Below are positions 1 through 6,043 of a stretch of DNA of 8,602 bases, piece by piece; the first letter of the stretch is position 1, and each line of letters opens with the position of its first letter. The notes below the pieces were generated by a model. It was not told where the DNA came from. It was given only the letters and a program-made list of their open reading frames with translations, and did no database searches. A program made the translations under genes and the position numbers. The stretch is from Desulfuromonadaceae bacterium UBA5613 (GTDB lineage: Bacteria; Desulfobacterota; Desulfuromonadia; Desulfuromonadales; UBA2197), in the NCBI GenBank assembly GCA_002424625.1, contig DIKR01000024.1, positions 9,888 to 18,489 of the forward strand, read 5' to 3'.

Positions 1-1032
1 GGTCGACTCATCCTCGCTTCACACCTCGGACGCCCCAAGGCCAAACCGGAAATGAAGTACAGTCTTGCACCGGTCGCTCCCTACCTGGCCAAACTGCTGG
101 GGCGCCCGGTGACCATGGCACCCGACTGCATCGGTCCCGAGGTGCAGTCTTTAATTTCTGCCATGCAGGATGGGGATCTTCTCCTCCTCGAGAACGTCCG
201 TTTTCACGCCGGCGAAGAGAAGAATGACCCGGCTTTTTGCGCTGAACTTGCTGCCCTGGCAGAGTGCTACGTCAATGACGCCTTCGGCACGGCGCACCGC
301 GCCCACGCTTCCACCGAAGGGGTGGCGCATCTCCTGCAGCCGGCCCTTGCCGGTTTCTTGATGGGGAAAGAGCTCGACTACCTCGGCACAGCTCTCGCCG
401 CGCCGAAACGCCCCTTTGTCGCCATCCTCGGCGGCGCGAAAGTCAGTGACAAGATCCCGGTTATCGAAAATCTCCTCGCCAAGGTCGACACACTGATCAT
501 CGGCGGCGGTATGGCTTACACCTTCCTCCAGGCCCAGGGGATCGAGGTCGGCAAATCCCTGGTCGAAAGTGACCGGATCAACCTTTCCGCTGAATTGCTG
601 GCAAAAGCCCAGGAGCGCGGGGTCAAAATCCTCCTGCCGGTCGATCATGTCGTCGCGCAGGAGTTTAAAGCCGAAGCCGAGCACCGTATCTGTAGCAACA
701 GCGACTTTCCGGCAGCCTGGATGGGTCTCGATATCGGCCCGCAAACCGCAAAAAATTACGCCGATGAGGTCAGCAAGGCCGGAACCGTCATCTGGAACGG
801 ACCAATGGGGGTCTTCGAATTTGACGCCTTTGCTGCCGGAACCTTTGCCGTTGCCCAGGCCCTGGCCGACTCTTCCGCCCTCTCGATCATTGGCGGCGGT
901 GATTCGGTGGCCGCCGTCAATAAGGCCGGACTCGAAGCACAGATGACGCACATCTCAACCGGCGGCGGCGCCAGCCTTGAATTCCTGGAAGGGAAAGAAC
1001 TCCCCGGGGTCACTGCCCTCAATGACAAATAA
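1..1032 (+). CDS. pgk: Phosphoglycerate kinase, 5' end missing (window edge)
   Basis: Phosphoglycerate kinase interconverts 1,3-bisphosphoglycerate + ADP and 3-phosphoglycerate + ATP in cytosolic glycolysis and gluconeogenesis. The reading frame is open from base 1: the first visible residues, GRLILASHLGRPK, are the conserved substrate-binding N-terminal segment, so the ATG at 52 is internal and not the start. Other family motifs, in visible residue numbers, are LENVRF (about 63-68), DAFGTAHRAHAS (about 93-104), GGAKVSDK (about 144-151), WNGPMGVFE (about 265-273), GGGDS in the nucleotide-binding C-terminal domain (about 298-302) and the closing STGGGASLEFLEG (about 319-331). 343 residues are visible. 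Family members are about 395-400 residues, so some 50-55 N-terminal residues lie off the left edge. It is followed after 31 bases by tpiA, and is probably co-transcribed with it. No truncation or frameshift is visible inside the gene. Confidence 0.97.
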   Translation, partial: GRLILASHLGRPKAKPEMKYSLAPVAPYLAKLLGRPVTMAPDCIGPEVQSLISAMQDGDLLLLENVRFHAGEEKNDPAFCAELAALAECYVNDAFGTAHRAHASTEGVAHLLQPALAGFLMGKELDYLGTALAAPKRPFVAILGGAKVSDKIPVIENLLAKVDTLIIGGGMAYTFLQAQGIEVGKSLVESDRINLSAELLAKAQERGVKILLPVDHVVAQEFKAEAEHRICSNSDFPAAWMGLDIGPQTAKNYADEVSKAGTVIWNGPMGVFEFDAFAAGTFAVAQALADSSALSIIGGGDSVAAVNKAGLEAQMTHISTGGGASLEFLEGKELPGVTALNDK

Positions 1033-1063
1033 CGGTAGCGAACCGACATAAAGGACATACCCG

Positions 1064-1822
1064 ATGCGTACACCGATCATTGCTGGCAACTGGAAGCTGT
1101 ACAAAACAATTTCTGAAGGACGTGAGCTGGTCCAAAAACTCAAGGAAGACCTTGCAGATATCAGCGATCGCGAGATCATTATCGCCCCGGTCTTTACTTC
1201 TCTCGCACCGCTGGCTGTTGAGGTGGCAGGGAGCAACATTCAGCTGGCAGCGCAAAACTGCCATCCGGCCGAGAGCGGTGCCTTTACCGGTGAAGTCTCA
1301 ACCCTGCTCCTCAAAGATGCCGGCTGCACCTCCGTCATTGTCGGACACTCTGAACGGCGGCAGCTCTTTGGGGAAAGCGATGCCTTTATCAATGCCAAGA
1401 TCAAAGCTGTTCTTGCTGCCGGCATGCAGGCGATCTTCTGCATCGGTGAGACCCTGGCAGAACGGGAGTCCGGCGAGATGTTCGACGTTCTCACCCGCCA
1501 GGTGCGCGAGGGGCTGAGTGGTCTTGACAGTGAAGCCATGAGCAACGTCGTTATTGCCTACGAACCGGTTTGGGCGATCGGCACCGGCAAAGTGGCAAGT
1601 GCCGACGAAGCCCAGGATGCTCATGTTTTTATACGCGGCCTGCTTGCCGGCCTCTTTTCCGGCAAGATTGAAGAGCAGACGCGGATTCTTTATGGTGGCA
1701 GCGTCAAACCGGAGAATATCGACGGATTGATGGCACAGGAAGATATTGATGGCGCCCTGGTAGGAGGTGCCAGTCTTAAATTTGATGATTTCATCCGCAT
1801 CGTGCGCTTTACGCGTTTGTAA
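1064..1822 (+). CDS. tpiA: Triosephosphate isomerase
   Basis: Triosephosphate isomerase interconverts dihydroxyacetone phosphate and glyceraldehyde 3-phosphate; it is a cytosolic TIM-barrel dimer. The 252-residue length is normal. Visible active-site features are Asn9 and Lys11 in AGNWK, the electrophile His95 in VGHSERR, the catalytic base Glu167 in AYEPVWAIGTGK (loop 6), and the phosphate-binding segments YGGSVKPEN (210-218) and GALVGGASL (230-238). The residues after GNWK are LYK rather than the common MNK/MHK. The start is supported by AAGGA at 1051-1055, 8 bases before the ATG. It lies between pgk and secG, all in the same direction. The T-run just after the stop (1823-1829) has no convincing hairpin before it, so read-through into secG is likely. 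Confidence 0.97.
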   Translation: MRTPIIAGNWKLYKTISEGRELVQKLKEDLADISDREIIIAPVFTSLAPLAVEVAGSNIQLAAQNCHPAESGAFTGEVSTLLLKDAGCTSVIVGHSERRQLFGESDAFINAKIKAVLAAGMQAIFCIGETLAERESGEMFDVLTRQVREGLSGLDSEAMSNVVIAYEPVWAIGTGKVASADEAQDAHVFIRGLLAGLFSGKIEEQTRILYGGSVKPENIDGLMAQEDIDGALVGGASLKFDDFIRIVRFTRL

Positions 1823-1904
1823 TTTTTTTACTTTTCTTCACTCTCTAAACTGTGTTATTGAATTGCACTTCAATTGAAAAAACGAACCGAGGAGTCACAT
1901 TTTA

Positions 1905-2228
1905 ATGGAAACCTTGTTGCTTACGCTCCACGTTCTGGTCTGTATTTCCCTGATTATCATCGTCCTGCTGCAGGCCGGAAAAGGGGCTGAAGTCGGTGCA
2001 ACTTTTGGGGCCGGCTCCAGCCAGACGGTCTTTGGCGCCAGTGGCGGCCGTGATTTCATGACCAAATTAACGACCGCGGCTGCGATCATCTTTATGTTGA
2101 CCAGCCTGACCCTGGCCTACTTTATGGACCAACCGGCGACCGGAAGCATCATGCCGTCAACCGTCACTGCACCGGCAACCGCCCCGGCCCTGCCGACGCT
2201 ACCGCCCGCCCAGGGCGATGCAAAATAG
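1905..2228 (+). CDS. secG: Preprotein translocase subunit SecG
   Basis: SecG is the small inner-membrane subunit of the SecYEG channel; it assists SecA-driven protein export. The 107-residue protein has the expected two membrane segments (about 4-23 and 54-74) joined by the family's conserved glycine-rich loop, LLQAGKGAEVGATFGAGSSQ followed by TVFGASGGRDFMTK (about 21-54). The C-terminal tail (about 76-107) is rich in Ala, Pro and Thr and low in complexity, which is common and poorly conserved in SecG. The start is supported by GAGGAG at 1889-1894, 10 bases before the ATG. An 82-base spacer separates it from tpiA; the tRNA-Leu unit follows. The pgk-tpiA-secG order is a familiar arrangement in several bacterial groups. 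Confidence 0.95.
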   Translation: METLLLTLHVLVCISLIIIVLLQAGKGAEVGATFGAGSSQTVFGASGGRDFMTKLTTAAAIIFMLTSLTLAYFMDQPATGSIMPSTVTAPATAPALPTLPPAQGDAK

Positions 2229-2242
2229 TCATAAGTTTCTTA

Positions 2243-2271
2243 TTGACACTCAACGCTCCTTCCATTATAAG
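2243..2271 (+). promoter_or_regulatory. Sigma-70 promoter of tRNA-Leu
   Basis: A perfect -35 box TTGACA (2243-2248) is followed, after exactly 17 bases, by the -10 box TATAAG (2266-2271). Transcription would start near 2278, about seven bases before the mature tRNA 5' end at 2285. The near-consensus strength fits a stable-RNA gene and shows that the tRNA need not depend on read-through from secG. Confidence 0.8.
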
Positions 2272-2284
2272 TAGCGAACTTTTT

Positions 2285-2371
2285 GCCGAAGTGGTGGAAT
2301 TGGTAGACACACCATCTTGAGGGGGTGGCGGGCAATTGCTCGTGCGAGTTCGAGTCTCGCCTTCGGCACCA
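2285..2371 (+). tRNA. tRNA-Leu (anticodon GAG)
   Basis: An 87-base class II tRNA folds completely by eye. The acceptor stem GCCGAAG (2285-2291) pairs with CTTCGGC (2361-2367), followed by discriminator A and an encoded CCA (2369-2371). The D-loop contains the AATTGGTAGA segment. The anticodon stem is CCATC/GGTGG (2312-2316 / 2324-2328) with loop TTGAGGG, giving anticodon GAG at 2319-2321, which reads CUC and CUU. A long variable arm pairs CGGGC with GCTCG around AATT. The T arm GCGAG/CTCGC encloses TTCGAGT (2344-2360). The long variable arm and the GAG anticodon together identify leucine. Confidence 0.97.
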
Positions 2372-2406
2372 TTAGTAAATGGCCAGAACCACTCTGGTTT
2401 AAGATA

Positions 2407-2435
2407 GGCCCGGCTGCATAAGCTGGGCCTTTTTT
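2407..2435 (+). terminator. Intrinsic terminator after tRNA-Leu
   Basis: GGCCCGGCT (2407-2415) pairs with AGCTGGGCC (2421-2429) through nine base pairs, one of them G-U, around the loop GCATA, followed directly by six Ts (2430-2435). This is a textbook Rho-independent terminator for plus-strand transcription. The other side of the hairpin is not a clean A-run, so it would be weak for the convergent minus-strand operon ending at 2476. A smaller dyad CCAGA/TCTGG (2383-2397) lies between the tRNA and the terminator. Confidence 0.88.
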
Positions 2436-2475
2436 ATTGTTTAAGTTTTTCTCTTCCTAGCCTGCACGGCGAAAC

Positions 2476-3090
2476 CTAGAAATAGGTGACTGTCAGTAGT
2501 GGCGGAAAAGTGGTTTCGTTGATTTCAATCAACCCAGGGACAACAATTCCAAAGTCTTCCATGATGCGAATCTGAAAATCTGCAAGTTTCAAACGTTGTG
2601 CCTCGATCATCAGCGGTGTTACATCAATCGTTATGTTACTGTTCGTATCTGCCCGAGAAATCGCGGGTCTAATCGAGAGACTCAACTGCTCCGAAAAATC
2701 AAAATACGTTCCGACCAGAAAAGGTGATGGCAGAATAACAAGATCGATACGCAGCGGGATCGTGTCAGTCGAAAATTGAGTAATGACATCGTTGATAAAT
2801 ATATCGAGGAACGCCGATTCAATGTTTGCGGTTACGTGGACACTGTCCAAAGGAAAATTCAGGAACGCCCGATATTCTGCACCACTGAACGGATCTAACC
2901 CGGCAAATACACTCGGCGTAGTACCTTGGGTTATAGTAAAACCAAAGGAATCCTGCCTGATGTCACCGTCAAAGCGCGCATCACTGAAGATCGACGTGGT
3001 GACAAATGGGTTGTTGTCACTATCACTGCCACACCCGGTCAGGGTCAGAATCAAGAACGCCAATAATACTGCAAAAAATCTCACCTTCAT
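2476..3090 (-). CDS. Small lipoprotein, possible DNRLRE-like beta domain
   Basis: This is a 204-residue predicted lipoprotein of unknown function. Residues 1-20 form a lipoprotein signal: a basic start (MKVR), a hydrophobic core and the lipobox LTGC with Cys20 as the lipidation site. The +2 residue is Gly, not Asp, so outer-membrane sorting is expected if Lol rules apply. The mature part is rich in alternating hydrophobic residues typical of a beta-sandwich. Two pieces, AEYRAFLNFPLDS (71-83) followed by IESAFLDIFI, and ITIDVTPLMIEAQ (153-165), resemble the R-x-x-L-x-F...A-x-L and V-D-V-T-x-x-V pattern of DNRLRE-type surface domains; this is a weak inference from memory. The start is fixed by a perfect AGGAGG (3101-3096 on the minus strand) 5 bases before the ATG. 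It is the last gene of a three-gene operon, 20 bases after the DUF2950 gene. The DNA looks more AT-rich than its neighbours. Confidence 0.85.
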   Translation of the reverse strand: MKVRFFAVLLAFLILTLTGCGSDSDNNPFVTTSIFSDARFDGDIRQDSFGFTITQGTTPSVFAGLDPFSGAEYRAFLNFPLDSVHVTANIESAFLDIFINDVITQFSTDTIPLRIDLVILPSPFLVGTYFDFSEQLSLSIRPAISRADTNSNITIDVTPLMIEAQRLKLADFQIRIMEDFGIVVPGLIEINETTFPPLLTVTYF

Positions 3091-3110
3091 GCCTGCCTCC
3101 TGTTTCGTAA

Positions 3111-4088
3111 TTAATTCCCCGGAACTGCCGCTTCCTGCTCTTCGACCTTTTGCCAGCTCTCGTCGGGATTGTAGACTGTCATAGCTTCGGCAAGGTTCCG
3201 GGTGTTTGCACCGAGATCCTTCTCGAAGATGATCCCGTCCTGATTAACCACAAAGGTCATAACGCCGGAATTTCCGTATTCTGCAGGGTACGCCACCAAT
3301 GCAAAACCGAGGATCATCCTGCCCTTGACCACATAATTGTAGGGCCCCCCTTTGGCGTCTTTACCCTGTTCCTTAAGAATCTTGAAATAATATCCGTGGA
3401 ACGGTGAAAGATTGTTTTCCGCTTCATACCCTTCCTGTGCAGCCAAAGCAAACAGTGGTCCGAGAGGACTCGGTGCCTCATCTTCCCTGATCTGCCAATA
3501 AAGGCCGTCGCGACTGCCGGGCGAGCTGATAAAATGCTGGGCAAATTCGACCTTTCCTCCTCCGCGGCAATCCTTGCTTGCATATTCGTGTTGGGCAGCC
3601 ACATAGGCATTGATCACATCGATGACGTGAAGTTCATTGCGGCCGATCCTGCGGTTCAGGATCTCCTGCTTGCCTTGGCTGATGTCAAAGCTCCAACTCT
3701 CCGCCTGCTTGACGAGCGGAATCGGCATAGTCCAGCCATCGCCGCCGACATGCAGGATCATGGTGTCGTCGCTCCTGACTTCCAGAGAGTGCTTCTCCTC
3801 ATAGGAGGCAACAAATTTGTCCCGAATCACCTTGTCGGCAACCCTGTCGCCCGAAGAGATCAATTCCTCGCTGCCGGGCCCGAGAATAGCCTGGATAGTT
3901 TGCAGATCATCCGCCTTCGTTGCTGCAACCAGAGCCTGAACCGCCGCCTCGGGCGAAAAAAAACGTGTCTGCAGGTACGGCGTTGCCCAGGCATCCGAAG
4001 CTGAAATGAACATAGCCGCGGTCACGATGAAGGCGAGCAGGGCCGTCCGAATCTTTTTGCTGATTGTGTCCGACACTGGAATATTCAT
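3111..4088 (-). CDS. DUF2950 family exported protein
   Basis: I recognise this as a DUF2950 protein, a periplasmic family with no assigned biochemical role. It has 325 residues. A Sec signal lies at about 10-35, with a long hydrophobic stretch (about 16-31) and a probable cleavage after AWA (33-35). Family-like stretches are FFSPEAAVQALVAATKADD (43-61), NRRIGRNELHVIDVINAYV (145-163), SPFHGYYFKILKEQGK (228-243) and VAYPAEYGNSGVMTFVVNQDG (265-285), followed by the FEKDLG end motif. The C terminus (about 310-325) is Glu/Ala-rich. The start is supported by GGGGAG 5 bases upstream. It sits 38 bases downstream of a DUF3300 gene, and DUF3300 and DUF2950 genes are known as frequent neighbours, which supports both calls and suggests a joint envelope function. 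No catalytic motif is evident. Confidence 0.9.
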   Translation of the reverse strand: MNIPVSDTISKKIRTALLAFIVTAAMFISASDAWATPYLQTRFFSPEAAVQALVAATKADDLQTIQAILGPGSEELISSGDRVADKVIRDKFVASYEEKHSLEVRSDDTMILHVGGDGWTMPIPLVKQAESWSFDISQGKQEILNRRIGRNELHVIDVINAYVAAQHEYASKDCRGGGKVEFAQHFISSPGSRDGLYWQIREDEAPSPLGPLFALAAQEGYEAENNLSPFHGYYFKILKEQGKDAKGGPYNYVVKGRMILGFALVAYPAEYGNSGVMTFVVNQDGIIFEKDLGANTRNLAEAMTVYNPDESWQKVEEQEAAVPGN

Positions 4089-4126
4089 GGTTTCTCCCCT
4101 GAAAAAGGCATGGATCCCAACATTGA

Positions 4127-5416
4127 CTAACGTTCTCTGCGCGAATCGCCACCGCGCACGTCACCGCGTGAACCGCCGCCACCCGGGCGCTGCTGAATCT
4201 GGTCGCCTAAGGACCCGCCTGGCTGCTGCCTCATGACATTACTGCGGTTGCTTATCGCGCCGCGCTCACCTGCCCGGCGCTCGAAACTCCCTTCGCTGAC
4301 CCCCCGAAAGGGGTTATCCCGTTGCACCGGGCGTTGCAGAATATCAGACCGGGACTGAACCCGGGGCGGAGCTACACCTTCTCGACGGATGACGGCAGCT
4401 GGTGGCCTTGCTGCAGGAGTCTGTCGTATCTGTGGTGTCTGCGGCACAATCTGTCTCTCTGCTCGCTGCGGCAGGGAGTGGGGCGATCTCACCTTCGGTT
4501 GTTCAATCCGTCCGCCCGGATAGCCGCGCCTTTCCAGACCTGAGGGGGATGATAGCCGTGGAACCCGCACGCTGAAGCGTTCGCTCGTTCTCAGGTCCCG
4601 GTACGCTACCCCTTTTCGGTGTTGCGGGTTATGCCTCCAGACATAGCGGAGATCATCTCGTCTATCGGAGTGACGATGAAAGCTTCTGGTCCTGTTGCTG
4701 TCAATGTAAACCCGATAATACGGCCAGTCGAACCAGGTCCATGAGAAGGTATTAAAGCCGAAGTATATGCCGGAGCTGAAGCCGATATAGGCTCCGCCAT
4801 AAAATCCGGAGGGGTAATACCAATAGTAAGGGGGATAAGCGGGATACCACCACGGGCCGTACACATAGAAGGGATCGTAGACCGGTACGTAAAAGACTTC
4901 CGGATTGGCAGGTTCGATTTTGACAATTTCGTCTGTAACGAACACCTTCTGTTCAGTGGTCGTATTGAGATTGCCCTGCTCTATGGCCTTTCTGCGCAAC
5001 TCTTGAACAGTGGCCAAGACCTCTTCTTCCTGACCCAGGAAGGCATCGCCCAACTTCCTTGTCTGGTCGAGCTTGTCGCTCATGGACTTGAGGATATCGG
5101 GAACATGGCAGAGCGATTTGACGCTGGGATCCCAATTCATACCCAGCAGGGCATCATCCAGATCATTCCCTTGCAGATGCAAGTTCTGACCCCGCCAACG
5201 CTCCGCCTCCACCACTTCCAGCGGATAGGTTGACGCCATCAGAATCTGAGCCGTCAATGCATCCGGATAGAGCGCAATCGGCGCAAGCATCTGCGTCAAC
5301 TCTTCCTGGCTGAATTTGTATTCTTGGTCGTAATCACCTGCCTCCTGAGCCATGATCCCGGCAGGCAGGATTAACAAAGTAATGACGATCCATATCACCG
5401 GCGCTAAAACTCTCAT
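4127..5416 (-). CDS. DUF3300 family exported protein with basic low-complexity tail
   Basis: A 429-residue exported protein of the DUF3300 family, function unknown. A Sec signal occupies 1-23 (hydrophobic 3-20, cleavage likely after IMA). The DUF3300 hallmark LAPIALYPDALTAQILMASTYPLEVVEAERW runs over 44-74, and NWDPSVKSL and the coiled, charged RKLGDAFLGQEEEVLATVQELRRKA region follow (94-143). Next come VKIEPANPEVFYVPVYDP (165-182) and an extremely aromatic segment, with 30 Phe/Tyr/Trp among residues 175-239. The motif WRHNPQHRKGVAYR (260-273), also typical of the family, opens a 160-residue tail rich in Arg, Pro, Gln, Ser and Gly, probably disordered and strongly basic. The start has AAGGAG (5427-5422) 5 bases before the ATG. 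It is the first gene of the minus-strand operon, whose promoter should lie within 5417-5585. Confidence 0.92.
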   Translation of the reverse strand: MRVLAPVIWIVITLLILPAGIMAQEAGDYDQEYKFSQEELTQMLAPIALYPDALTAQILMASTYPLEVVEAERWRGQNLHLQGNDLDDALLGMNWDPSVKSLCHVPDILKSMSDKLDQTRKLGDAFLGQEEEVLATVQELRRKAIEQGNLNTTTEQKVFVTDEIVKIEPANPEVFYVPVYDPFYVYGPWWYPAYPPYYWYYPSGFYGGAYIGFSSGIYFGFNTFSWTWFDWPYYRVYIDSNRTRSFHRHSDRRDDLRYVWRHNPQHRKGVAYRDLRTSERFSVRVPRLSSPSGLERRGYPGGRIEQPKVRSPHSLPQRAERQIVPQTPQIRQTPAARPPAAVIRREGVAPPRVQSRSDILQRPVQRDNPFRGVSEGSFERRAGERGAISNRSNVMRQQPGGSLGDQIQQRPGGGGSRGDVRGGDSRRER

Positions 5417-5469
5417 AAGGTCTCCTTTGCCGTATTTACTGATACCTGTAGTTTATACCTTTGCTTTCA

Positions 5470-5475
5470 ATTATA
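5470..5475 (-). promoter_or_regulatory. Candidate -10 element for the DUF3300 operon
   Basis: The minus strand reads a perfect TATAAT here, 54 bases upstream of the DUF3300 ATG, giving a leader of about 45 bases. No good -35 box is found at 16-18 bases spacing (the 17-base position reads GCGAAT), so either an activator is needed or this is a chance match. The bases overlap one arm of a CCTGTA/TACAGG inverted repeat, and the -35 position overlaps the dyad at 5496-5512. Confidence 0.4.
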
Positions 5476-5495
5476 CAGGATGCGCGCCGAAAATT

Positions 5496-5512
5496 CGCTA
5501 CACTGTGAAGCG
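5496..5512. promoter_or_regulatory. Operator-like 17-bp dyad in the divergent region
   Basis: CGCTaCACtGTGaAGCG is symmetric about base 5504 at seven of eight pairs, with only the pair 5500/5508 mismatched. As RNA the loop would be one base, so a protein-binding DNA site is a better reading than a hairpin. It lies between the two divergent operons, covers the -35 position expected for the minus-strand candidate promoter and is 44 bases upstream of the plus-strand TTGACA. The binding protein is unknown and no regulator gene is in the window. Confidence 0.4.
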
Positions 5513-5555
5513 CAACTCTTTTTTGCCGGTTGTTACAGATTTTTATCGCGGACCA

Positions 5556-5585
5556 TTGACAGAGCTACACGGCTTTCTGTATTTT
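5556..5585 (+). promoter_or_regulatory. Candidate promoter of the Cys-rich/ABC operon
   Basis: A perfect -35 TTGACA (5556-5561) is followed after 18 bases by TATTTT (5580-5585), four of six matches to the -10 consensus. Start of transcription would fall near 5592, exactly at the second in-frame ATG of the next gene. No Shine-Dalgarno site is seen before either ATG, which is compatible with a leaderless mRNA. The -10 is mediocre, so this remains tentative. Confidence 0.45.
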
Positions 5586-5921
5586 ATGCCGATGAACTCT
5601 GTGTTGCGTAGCGTAACCTTCATACTCCTCCTGCTGGCTCTCTCCACCCTGACCGGCGTTGCTCAGACAGCGTCGGCCTTTGTGGCTCAAGAGGCATCGT
5701 TACAATGTTGCCCGCACGAAACGAGCAGCGACGAGACACCTTCAGACCTCCCCGACTGCTCCCTGGATTGCCATTGCTCTTCCTGCCAGGGAGTTGACGT
5801 TTCCTACCGCCTTCTGCTGCTGAATACCTCCCTTGAAACCGTGCTCTCTCACCCTGCCCCACTCTCTTTCTTCCCCGCCGGACATCAGCAATCCATCGAA
5901 TACCCACCCGAAACGACCTGA
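5586..5921 (+). CDS. Small Cys/His-rich secreted protein
   Basis: A 111-residue protein that I cannot place in a named family. After a short polar start it has a strongly hydrophobic segment (about 9-25) and a probable Sec cleavage around ASA (29-31). The mature part holds a metal-ligand-like cluster: CCPH (41-44) and C-x3-C-x-C-x2-C with an interposed His (58-67), giving six Cys in 27 residues. The end, IEYPPETT, recalls the short Pro-rich ends of small secreted Cys/His proteins found beside metal-efflux genes; this is an analogy only. The start is uncertain: the ATGs at 5586 and 5592 both work, neither has a ribosome site, and a candidate promoter ends at 5585. The open frame continues upstream to 5352, but that part overlaps the DUF3300 gene and lacks export-signal logic. 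The next gene starts 122 bases downstream. Confidence 0.7.
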   Translation: MPMNSVLRSVTFILLLLALSTLTGVAQTASAFVAQEASLQCCPHETSSDETPSDLPDCSLDCHCSSCQGVDVSYRLLLLNTSLETVLSHPAPLSFFPAGHQQSIEYPPETT

Positions 5922-6043
5922 GCAAAACTTTCTTACTTATCGTTGCATTGTCCGCATCCAGCCTTGATCGGACAGACTTCGCCTGTCAGGGCTGTGTGGA
6001 CGATTCCGCCTTATCCACTTACTTGATATTAAAGGATTATTTT
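5922..6043 (+). other. Intergenic spacer with two possible RNA hairpins
   Basis: This 122-base spacer contains GACAG/CTGTC (5971-5975 / 5983-5987, loop ACTTCGC), which can be extended by AGCC/GGGCT on the flanks (from 5960 to 5993). A second pairing, GTGGA/TCCAC (5996-6000 / 6014-6018), follows. Neither is followed by a T-run, so they are not intrinsic terminators. They sit just before the ribosome site AAAGGA (6031-6036) of the next gene and could be a processing or attenuation element, or chance pairings. Confidence 0.3.

Noticed and set aside
151..951. Long minus-strand open frame opposite pgk
   Set aside because: It lies wholly inside a clear pgk coding region and its translation has no family-like motif; long antisense frames are common opposite GC-rich genes.
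1801..1830. Possible terminator after tpiA (T-run at 1823-1829)
   Set aside because: Only about three base pairs (GCG/CGC) can form before the T-run, too weak for an intrinsic terminator.
1823..1904. Separate promoter for secG
   Set aside because: TTTACT and TAAACT can be found but at 13-base spacing; no acceptable -35/-10 pair at 16-18 bases.
2344..2371. tRNA-Leu 3' end as an integration (att) site
   Set aside because: No second copy of the tRNA 3' end is seen downstream in the window, and no integrase or phage gene is present. The short match in pgk (around 284-294) is chance.
5352..5585. Upstream extension of the Cys-rich protein frame into the DUF3300 gene
   Set aside because: It would overlap the divergent DUF3300 start and signal peptide coding and bury the export signal in the middle of the protein.
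5948..6043. Upstream TTG-initiated extension of the OB-fold protein, containing a C-x2-C
   Set aside because: The GTG at 6044 has a good ribosome site and puts the hydrophobic export segment at the N terminus; the extension has neither.
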